Part shown: positions 51,929 to 59,505 of the stretch, piece by piece
Layout: every line of letters starts with the position of its first letter
Numbering within the stretch: the stretch's first letter is position 1
Origin: Azospirillum formosense
Lineage (GTDB): Bacteria > Pseudomonadota > Alphaproteobacteria > Azospirillales > Azospirillaceae
Assembly (NCBI RefSeq): GCF_040500525.1
Contig: NZ_CP159405.1
Coordinates: 505,001-569,000 of the forward strand
DNA: 64,000 bases
Reading direction: 5' to 3'
Notes under the pieces: generated by a model
Databases searched by the model: none
What the model was told of the DNA's origin: nothing
What the model saw: only the letters and a program-made list of their open reading frames with translations
Position numbers and translations under genes: made by a program

Positions 51929-52300
51929 TCAAATCGCCATCCGCATGACGTCCTGATACGCCTGCACCATGCGGTCGCGGATCGACACGACCGTTTGCAC
52001 GGTCATCTCGGCGGCAAGCACGGAGCGCACGACCTCGTGCGTGCCGGCCTTGCCGGTGACGGCGGCGACGGACATGCGCTCGCCCTCGTTCAGCGTCTCC
52101 ACCGCCTGCGACACCTGACGGTCGAGGAAGGCGCCGAAGCTGCTCTCCGCCGCCGACGCCGACGCCGCCATATCGGCGGACGGTGATGCCGCAGCCGCCG
52201 CGTTGGGCGGGGTGGCGAGCGAGGCGGCGGGCGCCGGCTGGGCCAGGGGCGCGCGGTGGAGGCCGTAGGCGGCGGCGGCGCGGCCGATGGGTTCGATCAT
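51929..52300 (-). CDS. fliE: Flagellar hook-basal body protein FliE
   Basis: A 123-residue MS-ring/rod adaptor. An N-terminal Ala-rich, disordered part is followed by the FliE core: FGAFLDRQVSQAVETLNEGERMSVAAVTGKAGTHEVVRSVLAAEMTVQTVVSIRDRMVQAYQDVMRM. It lies 14 bases after flgC. Confidence 0.93.
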   Translation of the reverse strand: MIEPIGRAAAAYGLHRAPLAQPAPAASLATPPNAAAAASPSADMAASASAAESSFGAFLDRQVSQAVETLNEGERMSVAAVTGKAGTHEVVRSVLAAEMTVQTVVSIRDRMVQAYQDVMRMAI

Positions 52301-52314
52301 GCTTTTGGGTCTCC

Positions 52315-52734
52315 TCAGCCGCGCAGAAGGTCGATCATGCGGCTCATCATGCTGCGCGACTGCTCGATGACGTTGACGCTCGCCTCGAAGGACCGGCTGG
52401 CCTCGCGCATGTCCATCATCTCGATCAGCGGCTGGACGTTCGGGCGCTTGACGTAGCCCTTCTCGTCGGCGGCCGGGTGCGAGGGCTCGTAGACGAGCTG
52501 GAAGTCGCTGCGGTCGCGTCCGATCTGCTTGACCTTCACGAGTTCCGACCCGGCGGCGCGGTCCATCGTGGTCGCGAAGGAGACGGTCTTGCGGCGGTAG
52601 GGATCGCCGCCCGCCGTCATGGCGGTGGAGTCGGAATTGGCGATGTTCTCGGCAACCACGCGCAGCCGGGTGCCCTGCGCCTGCAGGCCCGAACTGGCGA
52701 TCCGCATCGTCGCGGCCAGAGGATCGGTGAGCAT
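52315..52734 (-). CDS. flgC: Flagellar rod protein FlgC
   Basis: A 139-residue proximal rod protein. It has the rod N-terminus (LAATMRIASSGLQAQGTRLRVVAENIANSDST) and C-terminus (KRPNVQPLIEMMDMREASRSFEASVNVIEQSRSMMSR). It lies 20 bases after flgB. The further upstream frame overlaps flgB and is not used. Confidence 0.94.
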   Translation of the reverse strand: MLTDPLAATMRIASSGLQAQGTRLRVVAENIANSDSTAMTAGGDPYRRKTVSFATTMDRAAGSELVKVKQIGRDRSDFQLVYEPSHPAADEKGYVKRPNVQPLIEMMDMREASRSFEASVNVIEQSRSMMSRMIDLLRG

Positions 52735-52754
52735 GGAAGGGGTCTCCGAAGGCG

Positions 52755-53147
52755 TCAGCCGGCGCGCCAGGCGGCGCGCAGGATCTGCAGGTTGCGCTGG
52801 AACAGGCCGGCGGTCAGGGCGAAGGCGTCGCGCGTCTCGCTGCCCTTGGTCATTTCCTGCTCCAACGACACGGCGTTGCCGTCCGGCGTGGTTTCCCACT
52901 GCTCGGGCTTGCGCGCCTCCTGCACCGCGCCGGACGGGTTGAAGCCCGTCAGGTGCATGGGCGAGGTGAGCGCCGGCGCCACCGTCTGCGGACCCTCCAT
53001 CAGCGCCGCGAAGGGTTTCAGGTCCTTCGGCTGGTAGCCGGGCGTGTTGGCGTTCACGACGTTGGCGGCGATCAGCTTTTGCCGCTCCGCCAAGTAATCG
53101 AGGCGCGCGCCGGTCAGCCGAAACACCGAAATATTGCTAAAATCCAT
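52755..53147 (-). CDS. flgB: Flagellar rod protein FlgB
   Basis: A 130-residue proximal rod protein, with LDYLAERQKLIAANVVNANTPGYQPKDLKPF near the N-terminus and a short C-terminal coil (ETRDAFALTAGLFQRNLQIL). First gene of flgB-flgC-fliE-fliQ-slt-flhA-fliR-flhB. Confidence 0.93.
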   Translation of the reverse strand: MDFSNISVFRLTGARLDYLAERQKLIAANVVNANTPGYQPKDLKPFAALMEGPQTVAPALTSPMHLTGFNPSGAVQEARKPEQWETTPDGNAVSLEQEMTKGSETRDAFALTAGLFQRNLQILRAAWRAG

Positions 53148-53204
53148 TGGAACAGCCCTATCGCAAAGCCGGAAAGCAAGGCAGGGCCAAGATGACTCCC
53201 GCCG

Positions 53205-53222
53205 TTTAAAACCGGATTTAAA
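53205..53222. promoter_or_regulatory. CtrA-like motif in the flgB-fliI divergent region
   Basis: TTTAAAACCGGATTTAAA: two TTAA blocks with 8-base spacing in a 125-base divergent gap. On the minus strand it reads TTTAAATCCGGTTTTAAA, which matches the flgE box (38929) over TTTAAATCCG and the following A/T-rich block. Confidence 0.4.
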
Positions 53223-53272
53223 ATCCTCGTGGCAGGATCACCGTATTCCGACACGGCGGAGACGTCCCGGCG

Positions 53273-54613
53273 ATGCGCGTGCTTTCCAACCTTCTGTCCG
53301 AGATCGAGCGGATGCCGACCCGATCCTGGCGCGGCGAGATCCGCAGCGCCACCGGCATGACGCTGGAGGTGGAGGGGCTGCGCCGTGTCCTGGCGGTGGG
53401 CGACAAATGCTGGGCGGAGACGGCGCGCGGCCAGCGCCTGCTGTGCGAGACCATCGGTTTCCGCCAGGGCCGCACGCTGCTGATGGCCTTCGACACTCTC
53501 GACGGCGTGGCGGAGGGCTGCGCCGCCGTCACCGACGACACCGCCTTCACGCTACGCCCCGGCCCCGGCTGGCTGGGCCGCGTGGTCAACGCGCTGGGGG
53601 AGCCGATCGACGGGCATGGCCCGCTGCGCAACGGCCATCACGCCCGCCCGCTGCGCGCCGCCCCGCCACCGGCCTACGCGCGCCGCCGGGTGGGGGCGAA
53701 GATGGACACCGGCGTGCGCGCCATCGACGTCTTCACGCCCATTTGCCGCGGCCAGCGCATGGGCGTCTTCGCCGGGTCGGGCGTCGGCAAATCGACGCTG
53801 CTGTCCATGTTCGCCCGCCACGCCGGGGCCGACGCCATCGTGATCGGGCTGGTCGGCGAGCGCGGGCGCGAGGTGCAGGAGTTCATCCAGGACGATCTGG
53901 GCGCGGACGGCCTCGCCCGCTCCGTCGTCGTCGTCGCCACCTCGGACGAGCCGCCGCTGATGCGCCGGCAGGCCGCCTATCTCTGCCTGACCGTGGCCGA
54001 GGAGTTGCGCGACCGCGGCCTGCATGTCCTCTGCCTGATCGACAGCGTGACGCGCTTCGCCATGGCCCAGCGCGAGATCGGGCTGGCCGCCGGGGAGCCG
54101 CCGACCGCCAAGAGCTACCCGCCCAGCGTCTTTTCCGAACTGCCCAAGCTGATGGAGCGCGCCGGGCCGGGATCGGAGGGCCAGGGCGACATCACCGGCA
54201 TCTTCACCGTGCTGGTCGACGGCGACGACCATGACGAGCCCATCGCCGACGCGGTGCGCGGCATCCTCGACGGCCACGTCGTTCTGGACCGCCGCATCGC
54301 CGAGCAGGGGCGGTATCCCGCCGTCAACGTGCTGCGCAGCGTGTCGCGCCTGCTCCCCGGCTGCCACACGGCGGAGCAGAACGCCCTGCTGCGCCGCGCG
54401 CGGAGCCTCGCCGCCACCTACGACAACATGCGGGAGCTGGTGCGCATCGGCGCCTACAAGCAGGGCACCGACGCGGAGGTTGACGGCGCCGTCGCGCTGA
54501 ACCCGGCGCTGGAGGAGTTCCTGCGCCAGGGCAAGGATGACGCCACGCCGTCCCCCGAGTCCTTCCGAATCCTCGACCGCATCCTCGCCGTTCCCGCCGG
54601 AGCCACGCCATGA
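53273..54613 (+). CDS. fliI: Flagellum-specific ATPase FliI
   Basis: A 446-residue export ATPase related to F1-beta. Walker A is AGSGVGKS at 167-174; LVGERGREVQEFIQDD and the catalytic-Glu segment follow; Walker B is in HVLCLIDSVTRFAMAQREIGLAAGEPPTAKSYPPSVF. It energises substrate unfolding at the export gate. Divergent from flgB; its stop overlaps the next start by ATGA. Confidence 0.96.
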   Translation: MRVLSNLLSEIERMPTRSWRGEIRSATGMTLEVEGLRRVLAVGDKCWAETARGQRLLCETIGFRQGRTLLMAFDTLDGVAEGCAAVTDDTAFTLRPGPGWLGRVVNALGEPIDGHGPLRNGHHARPLRAAPPPAYARRRVGAKMDTGVRAIDVFTPICRGQRMGVFAGSGVGKSTLLSMFARHAGADAIVIGLVGERGREVQEFIQDDLGADGLARSVVVVATSDEPPLMRRQAAYLCLTVAEELRDRGLHVLCLIDSVTRFAMAQREIGLAAGEPPTAKSYPPSVFSELPKLMERAGPGSEGQGDITGIFTVLVDGDDHDEPIADAVRGILDGHVVLDRRIAEQGRYPAVNVLRSVSRLLPGCHTAEQNALLRRARSLAATYDNMRELVRIGAYKQGTDAEVDGAVALNPALEEFLRQGKDDATPSPESFRILDRILAVPAGATP

Positions 54614-55221
54614 CCAACGCCAACGCGCTCGCCGCCCGCGCGCTTGCCCCGACCACCACAGCACGGGACGCCGTGAAGGCCCCGACCAAACAGGAAACGG
54701 CGGACCTCAGCCTGGATTTCGGCGACCTGCTGGACGCGGTCAATCCCCTGCAGCATCTGCCGGGGGTGTCGCAGGTCTACCGCCACGCCACCGGCGACGG
54801 GATCGGCCTGCCGGCGCGGCTCGCCGGCGGCTTCCTGTTCGGCGGCCCCATCGGCCTGCTGGGCAGCGCCGCCATGGCCGCCTTCGAGGCGGTGACCGGC
54901 GACGACCCGCTGGGCCACCTCGTCACGCTGGCGGAGGGCGGCGCGGACGAGACGAAGGCTCCGGCGAAGGAAACGCCCGCCGCCGCCCCGCCCCTGCCCT
55001 TCCTCGCCGGCCCGGCGCGGGAGCCGCAGACGGAGCCGCCGCCGGACCATCGCCCGTCCCCCGCCGTGCTGGCGGAGGCGCTCGCCCGCAAGACGCCGGG
55101 CAGCGACACCACGGCGGAGGTGCCTGTGCCCAAGGCGGAGCAGCCCGCCCCGCAAATCCTGGCGAAGCTCTACGAACTGCACGCCACCCAGCCGGCGGAC
55201 CGCCCGGCGGTCCGGCTCTGA
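54610..55221 (+). CDS. Uncharacterised protein translationally coupled to fliI
   Basis: A 203-residue protein starting in the fliI stop codon (ATGA). Residues 35-100 resemble a compact domain with a glycine-rich hydrophobic stretch (LPARLAGGFLFGGPIGLLGSAAMAAFEAVTGDDPLGHL), possibly a hairpin of membrane-associated helices. The rest is a Pro/Ala/Glu-rich disordered tail. FliJ normally follows fliI, but this is not FliJ: it lacks a long coiled coil. The coupling suggests an export role; function unknown. Confidence 0.7.
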   Translation: MTNANALAARALAPTTTARDAVKAPTKQETADLSLDFGDLLDAVNPLQHLPGVSQVYRHATGDGIGLPARLAGGFLFGGPIGLLGSAAMAAFEAVTGDDPLGHLVTLAEGGADETKAPAKETPAAAPPLPFLAGPAREPQTEPPPDHRPSPAVLAEALARKTPGSDTTAEVPVPKAEQPAPQILAKLYELHATQPADRPAVRL

Positions 55222-55230
55222 GGCTTCCGC

Positions 55231-56103
55231 TCAGCGCAGCGCCTTCGCCAGCGCGTCCATGAACAGCCGCACCTTCGGCGGCACGAAGCGCGCCGATGGG
55301 TGGACGCCCCACACCGCCAGCGGCTCCAACGCCCCGTCGGACAGGGTGAGCGCCATCAGCGCGCCGCGCGCCACCTCGTCGCGCACGTCCCACTCGGACA
55401 GGACGGCGATGCCGAGCCCGGCGAGGCAGATGTCCCGCAACCCCTCGATGGAGTTCGCGGTGAAGCGGCCTCGCACCCGGATGCGCCGCTCCCGCCCGTC
55501 GCCCGCGAAGCTCCAATGGGTCGTTCCGGACAGGCACAGGCACTCGTGCCCCGCCAGATCGGCGACGGCGGCGGGCGTGCCGCGGGCCGCCAGATAGCCG
55601 GGCGTGGCGTAGAGGCCCCGCGGGTTGTCGGCGAGCCGCCGCGCGATCAGCGCGCTGTCCTTCAGACGCGCGATGCGGATGGCGAGGTCGATGCCCTGCC
55701 CGACGATGTCCACCACCGTGTCGGTCAGCAGCAGATCGACCGCGACCTGCGGGTTGTCCTTCAGGAAGTCGGCGACCACCGGCACCACCACCTTGCGCCC
55801 GAAGGCGGCGGAGGCGGTCAGCCGCAGCAGCCCCGACGCCCCGGCGGAGGACGGGCGGACGCTGGCCCGCGCCGCCGCCTCGTTCTCCAGCATCGCCTGG
55901 GCGAAGGGCAGCATCGCCTCCCCCTCCGGCGTCAGGGCGAGGGAGCGGGTGGTCCGCTGCATCAGCCGCGTCCCCAGAGCGTCCTCCAGCGCGGCCAGCC
56001 GCCGGGTCGCCATCAGCGGCGAGATGCCCAGCCGCCGCCCCGCCCCGGCCAGGCTGCCGGCCTGGGCGGCTTCCACCAGAACGGCGAGTCCGGCGAGGTC
56101 CAT
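55231..56103 (-). CDS. LysR family transcriptional regulator
   Basis: A 290-residue LTTR. The N-terminal winged helix (1-60) has AGSLAGAGRRLGISPLMATRRLAALEDALGTRLMQRTTRSLALTPEG, followed by an effector-binding domain with two Rossmann-like lobes. It is divergent from the MFS gene across 144 bases, the usual arrangement for a regulator of the neighbouring transporter; no clear T-N11-A site was chosen. Effector unknown. Confidence 0.9.
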   Translation of the reverse strand: MDLAGLAVLVEAAQAGSLAGAGRRLGISPLMATRRLAALEDALGTRLMQRTTRSLALTPEGEAMLPFAQAMLENEAAARASVRPSSAGASGLLRLTASAAFGRKVVVPVVADFLKDNPQVAVDLLLTDTVVDIVGQGIDLAIRIARLKDSALIARRLADNPRGLYATPGYLAARGTPAAVADLAGHECLCLSGTTHWSFAGDGRERRIRVRGRFTANSIEGLRDICLAGLGIAVLSEWDVRDEVARGALMALTLSDGALEPLAVWGVHPSARFVPPKVRLFMDALAKALR

Positions 56104-56247
56104 TGCTTCATATTCCGATGCACAGGCCGTTCATTCTGCATGACTGATGCGGTTTGTGAAAGTGCGATAGGGTCGGTTTCAAGGTTTTCGCACGTTGAGA
56201 CCCTCTTTTCCGGGGCGGGAGAGGGGGTTTCGGAAAGGACCCCTGTC

Positions 56248-57444
56248 ATGAGCATCACCGACACAATGCCCCACGCTTCGACCCACACACCGGAACAGAC
56301 CCGGCTCGGGCGCGGGCTGACCTTCGCGATGGCGACCGCCGCGGGGCTGGCCGTCGCGAACATCTACTACAACCAGCCCATGCTGGGCCTGATCGAGGGC
56401 GACCTGCCCGGTCCGCTGACCGGCATGATCCCGACCGCCACGCAGCTCGGCTACGCCGCCGGACTGCTCCTGCTGGTGCCGCTGGGCGATCTGGTGGAGC
56501 GGCGGCGGCTGATTGTCGGGCAGTTCCTGCTGCTGGCCGCGGCGCTGGTCGCGACGGCGCTGGCGCAGGGCCCCGCCCTGCTGGTCGCCGCCTCGCTGCT
56601 GCTCGGCGTCTCGGCGACGGTGGCGCAGCAGATCGTCCCCTTCGCCGCGCATCTCGCCCCGCCGCAACGGCGCGGGGCGGCGGTGGGAACCGTCATGTCG
56701 GGAGTCCTGACCGGCATCCTGCTCAGCCGCACGCTGGCCGGCTTCGTCGGCACGCACGAGGGCTGGCGCGCCATGTTCTGGCTGGCCGTGCCGCTGGCGC
56801 TGGGCGCGGCCGCGCTGATGGCCGTCATGCTGCCGCGCAGCCACCCGAACGCGACCTTGCGCTACCCGGCGCTGATGCGCTCGCTGGTCCATCTGTGGCG
56901 GGAGTTCCCGGCCCTGCGGCTGGCCGCGGTCACCCAGGGGCTGCTGTTCGCCGCCTTCACCGCCTTCTGGACCATCCTGGCGCTGCGGCTGGCCGAGCCG
57001 CGCTTCGGCTTGGGCGCTGACGCGGCAGGGCTGTTCGGCATCGTCGGCGCGGTCGGCATCCTGGCCGCCCCGCTGGCCGGACGGATCGCCGACCGCAGCG
57101 GGCCGCACCGGGTGATCCTGCTGGGCACGCTGCTGACGCTCGCCTCCTGGCTGCTGTTCGGGCTGTGGACGTCGGTTGTCGGTCTGGTCGCCGGGGTGAT
57201 CCTGCTCGACTTCGCGGTCCAGGCGGCGCTGGTGTCGAACCAGCACCTCGTCTACGCCCTGCGCCCCGAGGCCCGCGCCCGGCTGAACACCATCTTCATG
57301 GGCGGCATGTTCCTGGGCGGCGCCGTGGGGTCGAGCGCGGCGACGCTGGCCTGGAACGCCGGCGGCTGGACCGCCGTGACCGGGCTGGGCGTCGCCGTCG
57401 CCGCCCTGGCCACCACGCTCCAGCTCGCCGCACGGCGCGGTTAG
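56248..57444 (+). CDS. MFS transporter (DHA1-like)
   Basis: A 398-residue twelve-helix major facilitator. The motif-A-like loop PLGDLVERRRLIVGQ after helix 2 and the second-half repeat PLAGRIADRSGPHRVIL are diagnostic. ANIYYNQPMLGLIEGDLP in helix 1 is typical of an export-type subgroup. ATG 56248 is preceded by GGAAAGGA. It is divergent from a LysR gene that probably controls it. Substrate unknown. Confidence 0.9.
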   Translation: MSITDTMPHASTHTPEQTRLGRGLTFAMATAAGLAVANIYYNQPMLGLIEGDLPGPLTGMIPTATQLGYAAGLLLLVPLGDLVERRRLIVGQFLLLAAALVATALAQGPALLVAASLLLGVSATVAQQIVPFAAHLAPPQRRGAAVGTVMSGVLTGILLSRTLAGFVGTHEGWRAMFWLAVPLALGAAALMAVMLPRSHPNATLRYPALMRSLVHLWREFPALRLAAVTQGLLFAAFTAFWTILALRLAEPRFGLGADAAGLFGIVGAVGILAAPLAGRIADRSGPHRVILLGTLLTLASWLLFGLWTSVVGLVAGVILLDFAVQAALVSNQHLVYALRPEARARLNTIFMGGMFLGGAVGSSAATLAWNAGGWTAVTGLGVAVAALATTLQLAARRG

Positions 57445-57471
57445 GCAAGGTCCGGCGGTCAAGGTCCGCGA

Positions 57472-57511
57472 GGCGGCTGGCGGGAGTGCGGAAGCGCTCA
57501 AGCCAGCCGCC
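57472..57511 (+). terminator. Hairpin after the MFS gene
   Basis: GGCGGCTGGC (57472-57481) pairs with GCCAGCCGCC (57502-57511), 10 base pairs, between convergent genes; no T-run. Confidence 0.5.
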
Positions 57512-57578
57512 AGCCGCCGTCCGCCAGCCATCGTGAAGGACGGCCATGGTTCCTGGACACCGGCACACGCCGGCCGAT

Positions 57579-59198
57579 TCACCCGCGCGCGGCGGTCAGG
57601 TTGCGCCGATACTCGCGGGGGCTTTCCCCGACGAGGCGACGGAAGCTCTTTTCGAAATGGCTGAGGTCGCCGTACCCGACGCTCATCGCCACCTCGGTGA
57701 TCGGCAGCCGGCGCTCGGCGGCCAGCAGTTCGCACGCCTTGTGGATGCGTATGCGGCCGAGCAGACCCTTGAAGGAGGTCTGAAGCTCGGTTCGGAACAG
57801 GTAGCTGAGGTGGGACGGGCTGACATGGGCCTGCCGCGACAGCTCGTTCAGCGTGATCGGATCGGCGAAGCGCTCGCCCAGAAACACCAGCGCCTTGCGC
57901 AGGCCGCCGTGCAGCCGGGCCAGAGCGTCCTGGTCGCGGGTCAGCGCGCAGCGCACCCAGTGGTCGGCGGGTGAGGAAGCCCGCGGGGCGGGCGGCGCGG
58001 TCTCCGGATATCCGGCCGGATGAGCCGCGGACTCCGGGTCCGCCGGCATGGCGCCGTCGACCATCCAGGGGGCGTGGCGGCGCACGTCGCCGTGGCGGAT
58101 CGGCCGGCCGCCGGTCATCACCGCCAGCCGGGCGATCACCCGCTCCAGCTCGAACAGGTTCTCCGGCCAGGAATGGGCCTTGCACAGGGCGATCAGCTCG
58201 TCGGTCCGCGTCTCGTCGGCGCGCCCGCCGTGGCGCTCCAGGGCGGCGACGACCAGCGGCTCGATGTCCGCCGGCCGATCGCGCAGCGGCGGCACGGTGG
58301 CGCACAGGAAATCCAGCTCCGCCAGCAGCGGGCGGGAGAAGCGCCCCTCCTCCGCCAGCCGCCGCAGGTCGGCGGTGGTCGAGGCGATCACGCGCGGCTC
58401 CGCCCTTCCGCCGGCCGCCCCGCTGGCCGCGGGCGTCAAGCCGCCCGACGCGTCGAGCCATTGGCCGAGCTGGGACGGCATGTGCTGAACGATCTGCCCC
58501 TGAAGGGCCGGCGTCATCTCGTCGACCCCGCTGAGGAACAGGGTGCCGCCGGCGGCCCGCGCGAACCAGTCGGCCGGCGTTCCCGCCGGGTCCGCCCCGT
58601 TGACCTGGACGAAGGGGCCGTCGCGCCGCGGCCCGCAGCCGTGGATCGCCGCGGCGAGCTGCGCCTTCTCCGTTCCGAACTCCCCGGCCAGCAGGACGGG
58701 CAGCGCGCTGTGGGCGGCCTGCTCCAGGAAGGCGTCCAGCTCGCGCAACGCCCGGCTCATGCCGACCATCATCAGCGGCCGCCCGAACCGCCGCTCCGCC
58801 CAGCGCCGGACCTCGTAGCGCTTGGCCAGATAGCCGCACTGCCGGGCGACGTCCTGCAGGATGGGCGCCTCGGGCGCGGCGCCGTCCGGCGCGCGGTCGA
58901 GGACCAGCCGCATCTCGCCGACCGGCGCGTCGGCGTAGGTGATGGGCACCACCACCGCCTCCGGATCGGCCGCGGCGTCGTTGGGATCGCCGTCCGCCGT
59001 CCAGCAGAGGCGGCCGCCCGCCCGGTCCTGGGCGAGCACCAGCGTGCCCATGTCCTGAAGCCACAACGCCCCGCCGCGCAGCGGCGCGCGGTCGGCCAGC
59101 CGGCCCATCAGCCCGCCGATCAGATCCGGCAGGCTGCGGAAATCGGCCGGGGCCGGGTGCAGGATCTCGTCCAGCGCGCCACCAACCGACGGAGTCAT
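57579..59198 (-). CDS. Fusion regulator: GAF-like domain, degenerate sigma-54-type AAA+ module, AraC DNA-binding domain
   Basis: A 539-residue regulator. About 15-130 is GAF-like; about 140-380 is an NtrC-type AAA+ module; about 425-535 is an AraC/XylS double helix-turn-helix (ELSRQAHVSPSHLSYLFRTELQTSF; VGYGDLSHFEKSFRRLVGESPREYR). Walker A is altered to AGEFGTEK (171-178), Walker B reads GTLFLSGVDEM, and the GAFTGA loop that contacts sigma-54 is missing: the sequence goes from VNGADPAGTPADWFAR straight to AAGGTLFL. It should therefore work as an AraC-type activator. The ribosome site AAGGAGG is strong. Downstream of adhE; likely its regulator. Confidence 0.85.
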   Translation of the reverse strand: MTPSVGGALDEILHPAPADFRSLPDLIGGLMGRLADRAPLRGGALWLQDMGTLVLAQDRAGGRLCWTADGDPNDAAADPEAVVVPITYADAPVGEMRLVLDRAPDGAAPEAPILQDVARQCGYLAKRYEVRRWAERRFGRPLMMVGMSRALRELDAFLEQAAHSALPVLLAGEFGTEKAQLAAAIHGCGPRRDGPFVQVNGADPAGTPADWFARAAGGTLFLSGVDEMTPALQGQIVQHMPSQLGQWLDASGGLTPAASGAAGGRAEPRVIASTTADLRRLAEEGRFSRPLLAELDFLCATVPPLRDRPADIEPLVVAALERHGGRADETRTDELIALCKAHSWPENLFELERVIARLAVMTGGRPIRHGDVRRHAPWMVDGAMPADPESAAHPAGYPETAPPAPRASSPADHWVRCALTRDQDALARLHGGLRKALVFLGERFADPITLNELSRQAHVSPSHLSYLFRTELQTSFKGLLGRIRIHKACELLAAERRLPITEVAMSVGYGDLSHFEKSFRRLVGESPREYRRNLTAARG

Positions 59199-59314
59199 CG
59201 CGCCGCCTCCTTGGAGAAACCGTGCCGCGTCTTCCGCGCGCGCCGGACCGTGAAGACGAAGGCATGCATCGCGGAGCCGCGATGGCGGTAATCGGATTGA
59301 TAGGAGCGAATCAT
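59195..59314 (-). CDS. Possible 39-residue peptide translationally coupled to the AAA+/AraC regulator
   Basis: ATG 59314 follows AGGAGA with good spacing and runs without interruption to a TGA that overlaps the regulator's ATG (ATGA). The peptide is basic and contains RSYQSDYRHRGSAMHAF and a KEAAR end; no known family. Overlap with the next start and its own ribosome site argue for a real leader or small protein. The size leaves a fair chance of coincidence. Confidence 0.45.
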   Translation of the reverse strand: MIRSYQSDYRHRGSAMHAFVFTVRRARKTRHGFSKEAAR

Positions 59315-59414
59315 GACCGGAATCTCCTGCCGCCGTTTCAGACAATAGGCTCACAGCCAATCGACGCTTCATGGCGTCAGGGCGTGAAGTCTTCGGCAGA
59401 CCGGCTTTTTTTCC

Positions 59415-59465
59415 GGACAAAAGAAAGGGCCGCCCGGCGTCCGGTTCCCCGGCGTCGGGCGGCCC
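59415..59465 (-). terminator. Terminator of adhE
   Basis: GGGCCGCCCG (59427-59436) pairs with CGGGCGGCCC (59456-59465), 10 base pairs. On the minus strand it is followed by TTTCTTTTG (59426-59418). It lies 40 bases after the adhE stop and before the small ORF and regulator genes, so those have their own promoter or rely on read-through. Confidence 0.8.
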
Positions 59466-59505
59466 GTCAGGCCTCAATCACAGTGAACGCATCGCCGTGA
59501 GCGGA

